Below are positions 44,982-54,419 of a DNA stretch of 64,000 nucleotides, piece by piece. The notes under the pieces are model-generated. The model had not been told where the DNA came from and did not search any database. It saw only the letters and a list, made by a program, of their open reading frames with translations. This stretch comes from Parerythrobacter lutipelagi (GTDB lineage: Bacteria > Pseudomonadota > Alphaproteobacteria > Sphingomonadales > Sphingomonadaceae), in contig NZ_SKCJ01000001.1 in NCBI RefSeq assembly GCF_005434975.1, forward strand, positions 248,001 to 312,000, read 5' to 3'. Each line of letters begins with the position of its first letter. The stretch's first letter is position 1. Made by a program: the position numbers and the translations under genes.

Positions 44982-46844
44982 ATGACTTCACACACATTCG
45001 ACATCACCCGCCGCCAAGTCCTCGCAGGCTTCGGTGCAACCACTTCGCTCGCGCTGACGGGATGCATCACGCAGCGCACCATCCCGCTCGCACCCGATAC
45101 GGTTGCCGCAAATCAGGTGGGCGCAAACCGCCTGCTCGATTTCGTCGGCTACAACCTGCTGGCTCACGAGCCAGAACGTGCGACGGCATTGGGGGTCGAC
45201 ACCGGTACCCATGCGAACCTGCGCGGGCAGCTGGAAGACCAGTCGCCCGAGGGCCAGCAGGCTTATGCTGCAACCCTGCGCAAGGATCTCGCCCGAATCC
45301 AGGCCTATCCGCGGGATGGCCTGAACACCGACACACTGACCAACATGGAGGTCGTGGAAAGCGGATACCAGCTCGCGCTTGATGGTTTCGCACTGCCCTA
45401 TGGCGATACACCGGTAGGTAACTGGCGCACGGCGCCGTACGTCGTGATTCAGAATGTCGGCGCTTATCTTGGTGTCGCACGGTTTATGGGGATGGACCAT
45501 CCGATCCGTGACAGCGACGATGCCGATGCATTTCTTTCGCGTATCGGACAGTTCCCTGGCGTGCTCGATGGTGAGCTCACCCGTATGCAGGAAGCGCGCG
45601 CGATGGGAGTCGTACCGCCCGATTTTCTGATCGACAAGGCGATCCCGCAGCTCGAACTGACTATGGAAAGCGCGCAAAAAGGCGAACTGTTTACTTCGGT
45701 GTTTGGCGAGAAGGCTGCTGCCGCCAATCTTTCAAATCCGCCGATAGAAGCCGTGTTAGAGATGGAAACGGGTCCAGTGATCGCCGCACTCCAGCGGCAG
45801 TTGGAGGAACTCAAAGCGCAGCGCACTGTCGCAACCGGTGATCCCGGCATGCGCGAACGCCCCTATGGCGAAGAGTGGTACCAATGGGCCTTGCGGTCCA
45901 GCACCACCACCGACCTCACGGCCGATGAAATTCATCGTCAAGGGCTGGAGGAACTGGAAGCCCTGCATGGCAGGATGGACCCGATCCTGCGCGAAATCGG
46001 CTATACCAGCGGCTCGGTCGGCGAACGCATGCAGGCGCTCGGAGCAGACCCGCGCTACCAGTTTTCCGAAGGCGACAAAGGCCGTGCCGAAATCTTTGCC
46101 TTCATCGATGAGCGTATCGACTGGATAAAGGCTCAGATGCCGCGGGCTTTCAACACGCTGGTCGATCCGAACCTCGAAGTGGTCCGCATTCCAATCGCTG
46201 AAGAAGCCGGGGCACCCGGTGCCTATGGCGGCGCCGGAAGCAAGGATGGAACAATACCCGGACGCTTTCTCATCAACCTGCGTTCGACGGATTTGCACCG
46301 CAAATACGACCTTGCAGATCTGACCTATCACGAGACCATTCCGGGCCATGTGTGGGAAGGCGAATATTCCAATCGTCTGCCGCTGATCCGTTCGATCCTC
46401 GCCTTCAATCCGTTTTCCGAGGGCTGGGCGCTGTATGGCGAGCAAATGGCGGACGAACTCGGCGCCTATGACGACTTCAAGGTCGGCCGGCTCGGCTATT
46501 TGCAAAGCCTCGCTTTCCGCGCGTGCCGCATGGTCGTCGACACGGGGCTGCATTCCAAAGGCTGGACCCGCCAGCAAGCAGTCAATTTCTTCGTCGAGCG
46601 CAATGGCTCGAAGGCCGGAGAAGTGGCGAGCGAAGTCGATCGCTATTGCAGCTGGCCGGGGCAGGCGACCGGATACAAGCTCGGTCACAGCCGGATCGTC
46701 GACCAGCGCAAGCGCGCGCAGGCGGCGCTCGGCAGCGCATATGATTTCAAGGCTTTCAATGATGCTGTAATTCTTGGCGGCAATGCGCCGATGGATGTTC
46801 TGGCGAAGAATGTCGGGCGCTACATCGAACGCGCGTCCAGCTGA
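44982..46844 (+). CDS. DUF885 metallopeptidase-like exported protein
   Basis: A 620-residue protein. The N-terminus ITRRQVLAGFGATTSLALTGC combines a twin-arginine motif with a lipobox Cys (about residue 27), so it is probably a Tat-exported lipoprotein. The zinc motif YHETIPGHVWEGEY near residue 450 is the HExxxGH form of this family, with the third ligand expected in PFSEGWALYGE. Peptide substrates unknown. ATG 44982 is chosen because the longer frame starts inside the preceding terminator. The next gene starts in its stop (TGATG). Confidence 0.88.
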   Translation: MTSHTFDITRRQVLAGFGATTSLALTGCITQRTIPLAPDTVAANQVGANRLLDFVGYNLLAHEPERATALGVDTGTHANLRGQLEDQSPEGQQAYAATLRKDLARIQAYPRDGLNTDTLTNMEVVESGYQLALDGFALPYGDTPVGNWRTAPYVVIQNVGAYLGVARFMGMDHPIRDSDDADAFLSRIGQFPGVLDGELTRMQEARAMGVVPPDFLIDKAIPQLELTMESAQKGELFTSVFGEKAAAANLSNPPIEAVLEMETGPVIAALQRQLEELKAQRTVATGDPGMRERPYGEEWYQWALRSSTTTDLTADEIHRQGLEELEALHGRMDPILREIGYTSGSVGERMQALGADPRYQFSEGDKGRAEIFAFIDERIDWIKAQMPRAFNTLVDPNLEVVRIPIAEEAGAPGAYGGAGSKDGTIPGRFLINLRSTDLHRKYDLADLTYHETIPGHVWEGEYSNRLPLIRSILAFNPFSEGWALYGEQMADELGAYDDFKVGRLGYLQSLAFRACRMVVDTGLHSKGWTRQQAVNFFVERNGSKAGEVASEVDRYCSWPGQATGYKLGHSRIVDQRKRAQAALGSAYDFKAFNDAVILGGNAPMDVLAKNVGRYIERASS

Positions 46845-48466
46845 TGGAACAACTGGGCGATGATCTCGAAACCATGAAGCGTGTTCCGCTGGCGGACGCG
46901 CATGTCGAGGCGATCCGCCGGATTTCCGAAGAGCGCAGCTACGAGGAAGGAGAAATGGTCGTCGAAACCGGCGATCCGATCGACGCCTTCGTCTATGTCC
47001 TCGAAGGCGAAATCGAGGTGGTCGATCCTGATACAGGCGAACGTTTGCTGGATGCATCGCTCGGCCCGACCCAGTTCATGGGGGAGATCGGCTTTCTCAA
47101 CCGGTCGTCGTATTTCCTGCCGATGCGCGCTTGCAAGCCGACCAGGACGCTGGAAGCGCCGCGCGAGCGTATGCTGGAACTGATGTCGCGCGTGCCGGAA
47201 TTGTCCGATCATGTGATAACCGTGTTCGCTGCGCGGCGTCGGCGCCAGTTCGAACTCAAGAACAGCTCGATCAAGTTGATCGGCGCCGATCGCGATGCAG
47301 CCGTTCAGGAGGTCGAACGCTTCCTTAGCCGCAACCGTATCCCGTTCCAGAGCTACGATCTGGATGGCAGCGACAGCGAAACTGTGGAAGTGTGCAATCT
47401 GGCCGACCATTCGCCATCGGTGCTGATCGGGCAGGACAACGTGCTTGATGCACCGACACCGCGCAAGGTCGCGCAATACCTCAATCTCGACCTCGATATC
47501 TGCACCGCCGATACGGTCGATGTGCTGATCGTCGGCGGCGGACCTGCAGGAGTCGCAGCTGCAGTCTATTGCGGCGCGGAAGGGCTCGATGCGCTGGTGG
47601 TCGAGGACACGGCAATCGGCGGACAGGCCGGCACCAGCAGCCGGATCGAAAACTACATGGGCTTCCCGACCGGAATCAGCGGCGCGGACCTGGTTTTTCG
47701 CGGGCAGATACAGGCGATGAAATTCGGCACCCGCTTCGCCATGCCGCGCCGGGCCGAAAGCTTGTCACGCAGCGACGACGGGACATTCTGCATTACGCTG
47801 GACGATGGCGATCAGGTTTGCGCGCGCACTATCCTGGTGGCCACCGGAGTGCAGTACAAGCGATTGCCGCTGGACCGTCTGGAAGATCTCGAAGGCACCG
47901 GCATTTTCTATGCTGCGACCGATATGGAAGCCCGCTATTGCAGCAACACCGAGGCGGTCATTGTCGGGGGCGGCAACTCTGCCGGACAGGCGGCAATGTA
48001 TATCAGCCGCATGGCAAAACATGTGCATATCGTGGTGCGCGGAGACAGCCTCGCCGATTCGATGTCGAGTTATTTGACCGAACGGCTGGAAGCGGATGAG
48101 GCGATCACCATCCATTACAACTCCGAAGTATCGTCGCTGCACGGTGAAGATCATTTGCAAGGCGTGACGTTGAAAGCCACTGATGGCGAACGGAAAATCG
48201 ATTGCTCTGCGCTGTTCATCATGATCGGGGCGGAACCCAACACTGGATGGGTAGCGGGCCTCGTCGATACCGATCCACGCGGCTTCGTACTGACCGGTGA
48301 TGCAGTGGAACGCCCGTCACCCTACGAGACGTCCTGCGACGGGATTTTCGCTGTCGGCGATGTCCGCTCCGGCTCGGTCAAGCGGGTCGCAAGTGCAGTC
48401 GGTGAAGGCTCTGTCGTGGTCAGCCGGATCTGGACACATGTTGCACAAATGAAAGAAAACACATGA
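46844..48466 (+). CDS. Cyclic-nucleotide-binding / thioredoxin-reductase-like fusion
   Basis: A 540-residue fusion: a CRP-type cNMP-binding domain (about residues 10-130), a short thioredoxin-like linker (140-215), and a flavoprotein of the thioredoxin reductase fold from residue 225. FAD motif VLIVGGGPAGVAAA, VATGVQYKRL and the NADPH motif VIVGGGNSAGQAAMY are present. The redox-active CxxC of true thioredoxin reductases is absent, so another electron acceptor is likely. Coupled to the peptidase upstream (TGATG) and DUF421 downstream (ATGA). Confidence 0.9.
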   Translation: MEQLGDDLETMKRVPLADAHVEAIRRISEERSYEEGEMVVETGDPIDAFVYVLEGEIEVVDPDTGERLLDASLGPTQFMGEIGFLNRSSYFLPMRACKPTRTLEAPRERMLELMSRVPELSDHVITVFAARRRRQFELKNSSIKLIGADRDAAVQEVERFLSRNRIPFQSYDLDGSDSETVEVCNLADHSPSVLIGQDNVLDAPTPRKVAQYLNLDLDICTADTVDVLIVGGGPAGVAAAVYCGAEGLDALVVEDTAIGGQAGTSSRIENYMGFPTGISGADLVFRGQIQAMKFGTRFAMPRRAESLSRSDDGTFCITLDDGDQVCARTILVATGVQYKRLPLDRLEDLEGTGIFYAATDMEARYCSNTEAVIVGGGNSAGQAAMYISRMAKHVHIVVRGDSLADSMSSYLTERLEADEAITIHYNSEVSSLHGEDHLQGVTLKATDGERKIDCSALFIMIGAEPNTGWVAGLVDTDPRGFVLTGDAVERPSPYETSCDGIFAVGDVRSGSVKRVASAVGEGSVVVSRIWTHVAQMKENT

Positions 48467-48987
48467 TATTTGCCGACCAGCCTTTTCTCGACGCGGTTGC
48501 ACGCGGGGCTTTGCTGGGCATGTTTGCGCTCGCGCTGGTGGTCATCTTCATCAGGGTTATCGGGCTGCGATCATTGTCCAAGATGACCAATTTCGACTTT
48601 GTAATGACGGTCGCGCTGGGTTCGCTGGTTGCCGGCGGGGCGCAAGCCACCAAATGGTCCGGCTTCTGGCAGGTGTTGGCAGGAATGATCGGTCTCTTCA
48701 TCTTGCAGTTTATCGCAGCAAAGTTACGCAAGGCCTCCGACCTGGCCGAAGATGTCATGCAGAATGAACCGATCCTGCTGATGAGAGACGGCGAATTCTG
48801 CGACCAGGCGATGAAGGATGAGCGCGTCACCAAATCCGATGTGATTGCCAAATTGCGCGAAGCCAATGTGCTGCATTTGGACGAGGTTCGCGCGGTTGTG
48901 CTCGAAACGACAGGTGATGTTTCGGTGTTGCACGGCGGCAAGCTCGACGATCGCCTGATCGAGAACGTGCGCAGCAAATCCGGCTGA
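48463..48987 (+). CDS. DUF421 (YetF-like) membrane protein
   Basis: A 174-residue protein with three N-terminal helices and a cytoplasmic DUF421 domain. IRVIGLRSLSKMTNFDFVMTVALGS (about 27-51) is the family signature. Function unknown; relatives occur in stress and sporulation contexts. Start overlaps the fusion gene stop as ATGA. Confidence 0.9.
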   Translation: MIFADQPFLDAVARGALLGMFALALVVIFIRVIGLRSLSKMTNFDFVMTVALGSLVAGGAQATKWSGFWQVLAGMIGLFILQFIAAKLRKASDLAEDVMQNEPILLMRDGEFCDQAMKDERVTKSDVIAKLREANVLHLDEVRAVVLETTGDVSVLHGGKLDDRLIENVRSKSG

Positions 48988-49075
48988 GAAAGCAACTCTC
49001 GGGAACGCACGAGCACGCCCATGGATTTCTGGTCGGTTATGCGCCAAAGGGCAGCATGAAGGAGCAGTTGGTTTC

Positions 49076-50278
49076 ATGAGTAACGAATTTTACGCCCGCA
49101 TTTCGGACACGCTTCACGAAATCAAGGACCAGGGCCTGTGGAAACCCGAACGGCTGATCACCTCGCCGCAGGGTGCAAAGATCACAGTCAAAACCGATGG
49201 CGGGACAGTCGAGGCGCTCAATTTCTGCGCCAACAATTACCTCGGGCTGGCCGACAATGAAGAGCTCTCGCGCGCTTCCGCCGATACCAACGCGGAATAC
49301 GGCTTCGGGATGGCTTCGGTCCGCTTCATCTGCGGCACGCTCGACCTGCACCGGACGCTGGAACGCAAGATCGCAGACTTCTTCGGGTTCGAAGATTCGA
49401 TCACCTTTGCCGCCTGTTTCGATGCCAACGGCGCGGTGTTCGAGCCGCTGCTCGGGCCAGAAGATGCAATCATTTCGGATTCCCTCAACCACGCTTCGAT
49501 CATCGACGGGGTACGCCTGTGCAAGGCGAAGCGTTATCGCTACGCCAACAACGATATGTCCGAGCTGGAAGAACAGCTCAAAGCGGCCAAGACCGATGGC
49601 GCGCGCACCACGCTGATCGTGACCGACGGCGTGTTCTCGATGGACGGCATCATCGCCGATCTCGAAGGGATCTGCGACCTCGCCGAGAAGTATGGCGCGC
49701 TGGTGATGGTCGATGATTGTCACGCATCCGGCTTCATGGGCACCAACGGTCGCGGCAGTCCTGAATATCGCGGCGTCGAAGGCAGGATCGATATCCTGAC
49801 CAGCACGCTGGGCAAGGCGCTCGGCGGCGGCATGGGCGGTTTTATCTGCGCCAGGCAGGAAGTCATCGACCTGCTGCGCCAGCGCGCGCGACCCTACCTG
49901 TTCTCCAACGCGCTCGCGCCCGGCCTGGTCGGGGCAAGCCTGCGCATGTTCGAAATGCTGGGCGACAATGGCCTGCGCGAGCAGCTAAAAGCCAACGCCG
50001 AGCGCTTCCGCAAAGGCATGACAGAGGCTGGCTTCGATCTCATTCCGGGCGAGCATCCGATCATTCCGGTCATGCTGGGCGATGCCAAGCTGGCCGGTGA
50101 TATGGCTGCCGCCCTGCTCGATGAAGGCGTGTTTGTGACCGGTTTCTCGTTCCCCGTTGTCCCGCGCGGCGCAGCGCGCATCCGCACGCAGATGAGCGCC
50201 GCCCACACCTTCGACCAGATCGATTTCACAGTCGATGCCTTCACCCGGGTCGGCCGCAAGCTTGGAGTTGTTTCATGA
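49076..50278 (+). CDS. kbl: Glycine C-acetyltransferase (2-amino-3-ketobutyrate CoA ligase)
   Basis: PLP enzyme that splits 2-amino-3-ketobutyrate with CoA to glycine and acetyl-CoA, the second step of threonine degradation. [32 protein letters not shown] and the PLP-Lys segment [10 protein letters not shown] are visible. 400 aa is normal. Its stop overlaps tdh (ATGA), matching the common kbl-tdh operon. Confidence 0.96.
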   Translation: MSNEFYARISDTLHEIKDQGLWKPERLITSPQGAKITVKTDGGTVEALNFCANNYLGLADNEELSRASADTNAEYGFGMASVRFICGTLDLHRTLERKIADFFGFEDSITFAACFDANGAVFEPLLGPEDAIISDSLNHASIIDGVRLCKAKRYRYANNDMSELEEQLKAAKTDGARTTLIVTDGVFSMDGIIADLEGICDLAEKYGALVMVDDCHASGFMGTNGRGSPEYRGVEGRIDILTSTLGKALGGGMGGFICARQEVIDLLRQRARPYLFSNALAPGLVGASLRMFEMLGDNGLREQLKANAERFRKGMTEAGFDLIPGEHPIIPVMLGDAKLAGDMAAALLDEGVFVTGFSFPVVPRGAARIRTQMSAAHTFDQIDFTVDAFTRVGRKLGVVS

Positions 50279-51333
50279 CCACCGAAACCGCTGGAACGAT
50301 GGACTCGCTCGTCAAGGCGAAACCCGAGGAAGGAATCTGGCTGCAACGGTCCGACATCCCGACCCCCGGCCCGGACGAAGTGCTGATCCGCGTGCACCGC
50401 ACTGCAATCTGCGGCACCGATATCCACATCTACAACTGGGATGAGTGGGCGCAGCGTACCATCCCCGTGCCGATGATTGTCGGCCATGAATTCGGCGGCG
50501 AAATCGCAGCCATCGGCAGCAATGTCAGCCGCCCGCTGAAGATCGGTCAGCGGGTTTCGGGTGAAGGCCATCTGGTCGGCGAGAAAAGCCGCGCTGTTCG
50601 CGCCGGGCATTTCCATCTCGATCCCGACACACAGGGCGTCGGCGTCAATCGGCCCGGCGCATTCGGCGAATACCTCTGCATCCCGGCGTTCAATGTCATC
50701 GCCCTGCCCGATCATGTCGATATGGACACTGCCGCGATCCTCGATCCGCTGGGCAATGCGGTCCACACTGCGCTCGCGTTCGACCTGATCGGAGAAGATG
50801 TCCTGATTTCCGGCGCGGGACCGATCGGTATCATGGCCGCGGCTGTCGCCCGCCATGTCGGCGCGCGGCACGTTGTCATAACGGATATCAATCCGCACCG
50901 GCTCGACCTGGCAACCCAGATTTCAGACTGCACTCCGGTCAATGTGGCGGAGGAATCACTGCGCGAAGTGCGCGAGAAACTCGGCATGAAAGAAGGCTTC
51001 GACGTGGCGATGGAAATGTCCGGCGCGCCAACCGCGCTCGACCAGATCATCGACAATATGGTGATGGGCGGCAAGGTCGCGATGCTCGGCTATCCGGGCG
51101 GCAAGACCGAGATCGAGTGGAGCCGGATCGTGTTCAAGGCGCTGACCATCAAGACGATCTACGGGCGCGAAATGTTCGAGACATGGTACAAGATGCTCGC
51201 CATGCTCGGCTCGGGCCTCGACGTCAGCAAGCTCATCACGCACCGGTTCGGCTACAAGGATTTCCAGCAAGGCTTCGACGTGATGCGCAGCGGCAAATCG
51301 GGCAAGGTCATCCTCGACTGGACAGCAGCCTGA
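50275..51333 (+). CDS. tdh: L-threonine 3-dehydrogenase lacking the structural zinc cysteines
   Basis: NAD-dependent oxidation of threonine to 2-amino-3-ketobutyrate. The catalytic zinc ligands [13 protein letters not shown] and GHEFGGE are intact, and [14 protein letters not shown] is the NAD-binding loop. The structural-zinc lobe, which in the E. coli enzyme carries four cysteines, reads [20 protein letters not shown] here with none of them. 352 aa is slightly longer than usual. Operon with kbl. Confidence 0.95.
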   Translation: MTTETAGTMDSLVKAKPEEGIWLQRSDIPTPGPDEVLIRVHRTAICGTDIHIYNWDEWAQRTIPVPMIVGHEFGGEIAAIGSNVSRPLKIGQRVSGEGHLVGEKSRAVRAGHFHLDPDTQGVGVNRPGAFGEYLCIPAFNVIALPDHVDMDTAAILDPLGNAVHTALAFDLIGEDVLISGAGPIGIMAAAVARHVGARHVVITDINPHRLDLATQISDCTPVNVAEESLREVREKLGMKEGFDVAMEMSGAPTALDQIIDNMVMGGKVAMLGYPGGKTEIEWSRIVFKALTIKTIYGREMFETWYKMLAMLGSGLDVSKLITHRFGYKDFQQGFDVMRSGKSGKVILDWTAA

Positions 51334-51348
51334 CCTGGCACACGAAGT

Positions 51349-51422
51349 TGACACGTGTCACCCTGTTGGGTTTTCCAAGCAACTGAAATAATGTGACTTT
51401 CCTGTTTCCTACAGGGTGACAC
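51349..51422 (+). promoter_or_regulatory. Palindrome and 12-bp inverted repeat downstream of tdh
   Basis: TGACACGTGTCA (51349-51360) is a perfect 12-bp palindrome. Its right half begins GTGTCACCCTGT (51355-51366), which recurs inverted as ACAGGGTGACAC (51411-51422). The result is three TGACAC units in 74 bases, 200 bases before the peptidase gene. No T-run follows, so an operator is as likely as a transcript end. The remainder of 51334-51620 shows nothing else. Confidence 0.5.
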
Positions 51423-51620
51423 ATTCGGGTGAGAATCTTCAGCGCACGATCATCCGGGCGCAGGACGATAAGCAAATCCGGCACTATCAGACGCCTAGTG
51501 TGTAGGAAAATGCTTTGGCAGACCGCACCTGTCACAGGCTCGCCCTCGACCTGCAGGCGCATTTCTGCCTATTCTTCCATCGATACATCATTCGATTCGC
51601 ACGACTTTAGGGGGTTGGCT

Positions 51621-53198
51621 ATGAAAACGGGGGTCGCAGCCCGCTTGTTGGGCGCGTTTTTACTTTGGTTCGGATGGGCGACTTCGGCGTCTGCAGACTG
51701 GCACGTTGCGGAAAGCGATAATTTCGTCGTCTATGCTGATGACAGGGAAAAAGATATCCGGCGCTTTGCCGAGTATCTCGAGCGATACCATTCAGCGCTC
51801 GAGTATGTTCTTAGCCGCGATGTGCCCAAGCCCAGTCCATCCAACCGTCTCACCATCTTCGTCGTTGGTGGCCAGAAAGACATTCGCGAATTAACCGGAA
51901 GCAGTTCAATTGCCGGGTTCTACATTCCACGCGCCAGTGGCTCGATGGCCTTCGTGCAGGATATCACTTTCAAGAGCGACTACCCCAGCTTCACGACAAT
52001 TATCCTGCTCCATGAATACGCACATCACTTCTTGATCTCATCCTCCCGCATGTCCATGCCGCGATGGCTCAGCGAAGGATCGGCTGAATTCTTTTCATCG
52101 GCATCTTTCAATAAGGACGGCTCGGTCAAGATCGGTCGCGATGCGCGCTATCGCGCCTATGAGCTTGCCGGTAGCAACTCCGTCAGCGTCGAGGAGCTGC
52201 TAGATCCAGAGCTCTATGAAGAAAATCGCGGAGATCGCAGAGATGATTTTTACGGGCGAAGCTGGCTCTTGTATCACTTTCTTCAGTTTTCGGACGATCG
52301 GCAGGGCCAATTGAGCGAGTACGCGCAACTGATGGCTCAAGGCATGTCGTCTCTGGAAGCAGGGCAAACCGCATTTGGCGACTTGAAATCGCTGGAGCGT
52401 GATCTGGTTTTGTATCAGATGGAGCGCCGAAGAGCCTATCTTGAATTGCCGGCAGAAATCCTGACCCAGACCAAGGTCACTCTGCGAAAATTGCCCGAAG
52501 GAGAAGCGGAGATGATGCCGATCCGTATTCGCTCACAGCACGGAGTGAATGAGGAGAAGGCGCAGGAAATCGTTCTTGACGCGCGCGAAGTTGCGGCGGA
52601 CTACCCCAGTGATGCAGGTGTGCTGACCGCTTTGGCAGAGGCTGAATATGACGCAGGCAATGATGATGCGGCGATTGCTGCAGCCGACAAGGCGATCGCG
52701 CTCGACCCGTCGCGCACCAACGCCTATGTCCAGAAAGGCTACGCCATGTTCCGCAAGGCTGAGACGGCCGATGATCGCGATGCCGCCTACACCAAAGCGA
52801 TGAAACCATTAGGCGCGCTCAACCGGCTGGAGAACGATCATCCCGTGCCGCTGATGTATTACTATCGCAGTTTTGCCGAGAGGGGGATGGAGCCACCGGA
52901 AGATGCCAGGCACGCGCTTGAACGCGCAGCCCAGCTCGCACCGTTCGACAAGGGCCTGTGGTTTCAGGTCGCGATGATGCAGGCGCAGGAAGGCAAGATC
53001 GAACTGGCGGGGCTTTCGCTGGCTCCGTTAGCCAATGACCCTCACGGGGGAGCCTTGGCGAGCCGCGCAGCAACGATCCGCAAGCTGCTGGATGATGCGC
53101 CGGAGGGTGAGGCATTCCTGCCGCCGGTCATTATCGACATGCCCGATGTTGTTGGCGCAGACGGCAATGACAACGATGATCGCGAAGACGACGACTAA
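51621..53198 (+). CDS. Exported HExxH metallopeptidase-like protein with TPR region, copy 1
   Basis: A 525-residue protein with a signal peptide ending ASADW (about residue 26), a gluzincin-type domain with HEYAHH (131-136) and a downstream acidic ligand candidate in WLSEGSAEF, then a TPR-like helical region (AEAEYDAGNDDAAIAAADKAIALDPSRTNAYVQKG begins near residue 340, read here in part). The C-terminus is acidic. ATG 51621 has GGGGG upstream and starts the signal peptide; the frame is open further up without merit. Convergent with the caspase-like gene, 6 bases apart. Paralogue of the gene at 54420. Confidence 0.8.
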   Translation: MKTGVAARLLGAFLLWFGWATSASADWHVAESDNFVVYADDREKDIRRFAEYLERYHSALEYVLSRDVPKPSPSNRLTIFVVGGQKDIRELTGSSSIAGFYIPRASGSMAFVQDITFKSDYPSFTTIILLHEYAHHFLISSSRMSMPRWLSEGSAEFFSSASFNKDGSVKIGRDARYRAYELAGSNSVSVEELLDPELYEENRGDRRDDFYGRSWLLYHFLQFSDDRQGQLSEYAQLMAQGMSSLEAGQTAFGDLKSLERDLVLYQMERRRAYLELPAEILTQTKVTLRKLPEGEAEMMPIRIRSQHGVNEEKAQEIVLDAREVAADYPSDAGVLTALAEAEYDAGNDDAAIAAADKAIALDPSRTNAYVQKGYAMFRKAETADDRDAAYTKAMKPLGALNRLENDHPVPLMYYYRSFAERGMEPPEDARHALERAAQLAPFDKGLWFQVAMMQAQEGKIELAGLSLAPLANDPHGGALASRAATIRKLLDDAPEGEAFLPPVIIDMPDVVGADGNDNDDREDDD

Positions 53199-53204
53199 GG
53201 CCTC

Positions 53205-54314
53205 TCAGTCGCCAAGTCGAAGATCGTAGCTGACGGTGTATTCCCCTCCATCATGCAGCAATGTGCGTGTGAAGCGGCCGACCTCGGTGCCGGTGTCGAC
53301 CGTTCCAATCCGGTCATGGTCGCCAACCGGATCGTCTTCCATCACGGTCAAGCTGATCGGTGCGATGGAATTGAAACTGCCGGGCACCGTCCACGTTTCG
53401 CCATTGTTGATATCGAATTTGTCACCCGGCGTCTCAGGGACACGCTGGCCGGTGTTGACGAGGAGATAGACCTCGTCCTCCCCGAAGGTCTCCGTCCGCT
53501 TTATGCAGGTGATCACGATATTCTCGACAAAGAAGCGGATCGGCTTGCCCGGTATGCTGCCCTCTGTCCGCGGAACCAGATAGATCGGCGTTCCGGTGAC
53601 GCTGGCGCTGACGAACGGGCGCTGTTCCTCGTTCGTGGCTCGCAGCACATCGTCGCGGACACTGCCACCGAGCAATTGCAGCGGCAGGTCGGCCTGCGGC
53701 AACCGCGCTGCGAGCGATTTCGCGAAAGGTGAATTGTCACCCGCCCCGTCGGAGGCGGTCTGCCCGGGGGCGGCTGCGAAGATCACTATGATGTCATCCG
53801 CCTCGACCGGTGCCAGCCCGCGATTCACCGCGCGCGTACCGCTTTTCCAGCGATTGCCGAAAGGATTGTTGCGGCACGCATCGAGCACGATCATGCGCAC
53901 TTGCGCGCCAGCCATGCTGTCGGTGACCAGCGACAATTCGATCGCTTCGAATGGCAGGTCGCGATCGGCCTCCAGCTTGGCGTCGGTCGGGATCAGCCAG
54001 TTCTGACCCTTGCCCTCGATCCCGTGCCCGGCGAAATACAGCATCGCCACGTCTGCCCCGTCCGCCTTCGCGGCAAATTCCCGCAATGCGGCTTCGAACG
54101 CATCGATGCCGACATCCTCGATCAGCGTAACATCGTCGAATTGCGCGTCGCGCGCGGCCTGCGCCACCAGCGCAGCATCGTTCTTCGGATTTTCCAGCTG
54201 GCTGGCGTTTGCATATTCCGAATTGGCGATGATCAAGGCGACTTTGCGCGCGTGGCCTGGCTGCGCTGACAATGCTGCGCAGATAGCAAGCAGCACCAGA
54301 AAATATCGAAGCAT
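53205..54314 (-). CDS. Exported caspase-family (C14) protease
   Basis: A 369-residue protein with a signal peptide (about 1-22, ending GHA) and a caspase-like p20 domain: ALIIANSEYANASQLENPKND, catalytic His in YFAGHGIEG and catalytic Cys in VLDACRNNPFGN. APGQTASDGAGDNSPFAKSL is typical of bacterial orthocaspases. The last 120 residues form an unassigned beta-rich domain. ATG 54314 starts the signal peptide. It lies between two paralogous HExxH/TPR protein genes and shares a strand with the one upstream (gap 105 bases). Confidence 0.9.
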   Translation of the reverse strand: MLRYFLVLLAICAALSAQPGHARKVALIIANSEYANASQLENPKNDAALVAQAARDAQFDDVTLIEDVGIDAFEAALREFAAKADGADVAMLYFAGHGIEGKGQNWLIPTDAKLEADRDLPFEAIELSLVTDSMAGAQVRMIVLDACRNNPFGNRWKSGTRAVNRGLAPVEADDIIVIFAAAPGQTASDGAGDNSPFAKSLAARLPQADLPLQLLGGSVRDDVLRATNEEQRPFVSASVTGTPIYLVPRTEGSIPGKPIRFFVENIVITCIKRTETFGEDEVYLLVNTGQRVPETPGDKFDINNGETWTVPGSFNSIAPISLTVMEDDPVGDHDRIGTVDTGTEVGRFTRTLLHDGGEYTVSYDLRLGD

Positions 54315-54419
54315 CGTAATCGCCCTCCCCCAAGGCCGGACAATTAGCACAGCATCACCCAATAGCCGAACACCATCGACCGGGCGGAAAGAATTCGCGC
54401 AATGGGTGGGCGCGATTGC

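Noticed and set aside
51429..51620. Upstream extension of the first HExxH/TPR gene
   Set aside because: Would bury the signal peptide inside the protein; the ATG at 51621 has a good ribosome site.
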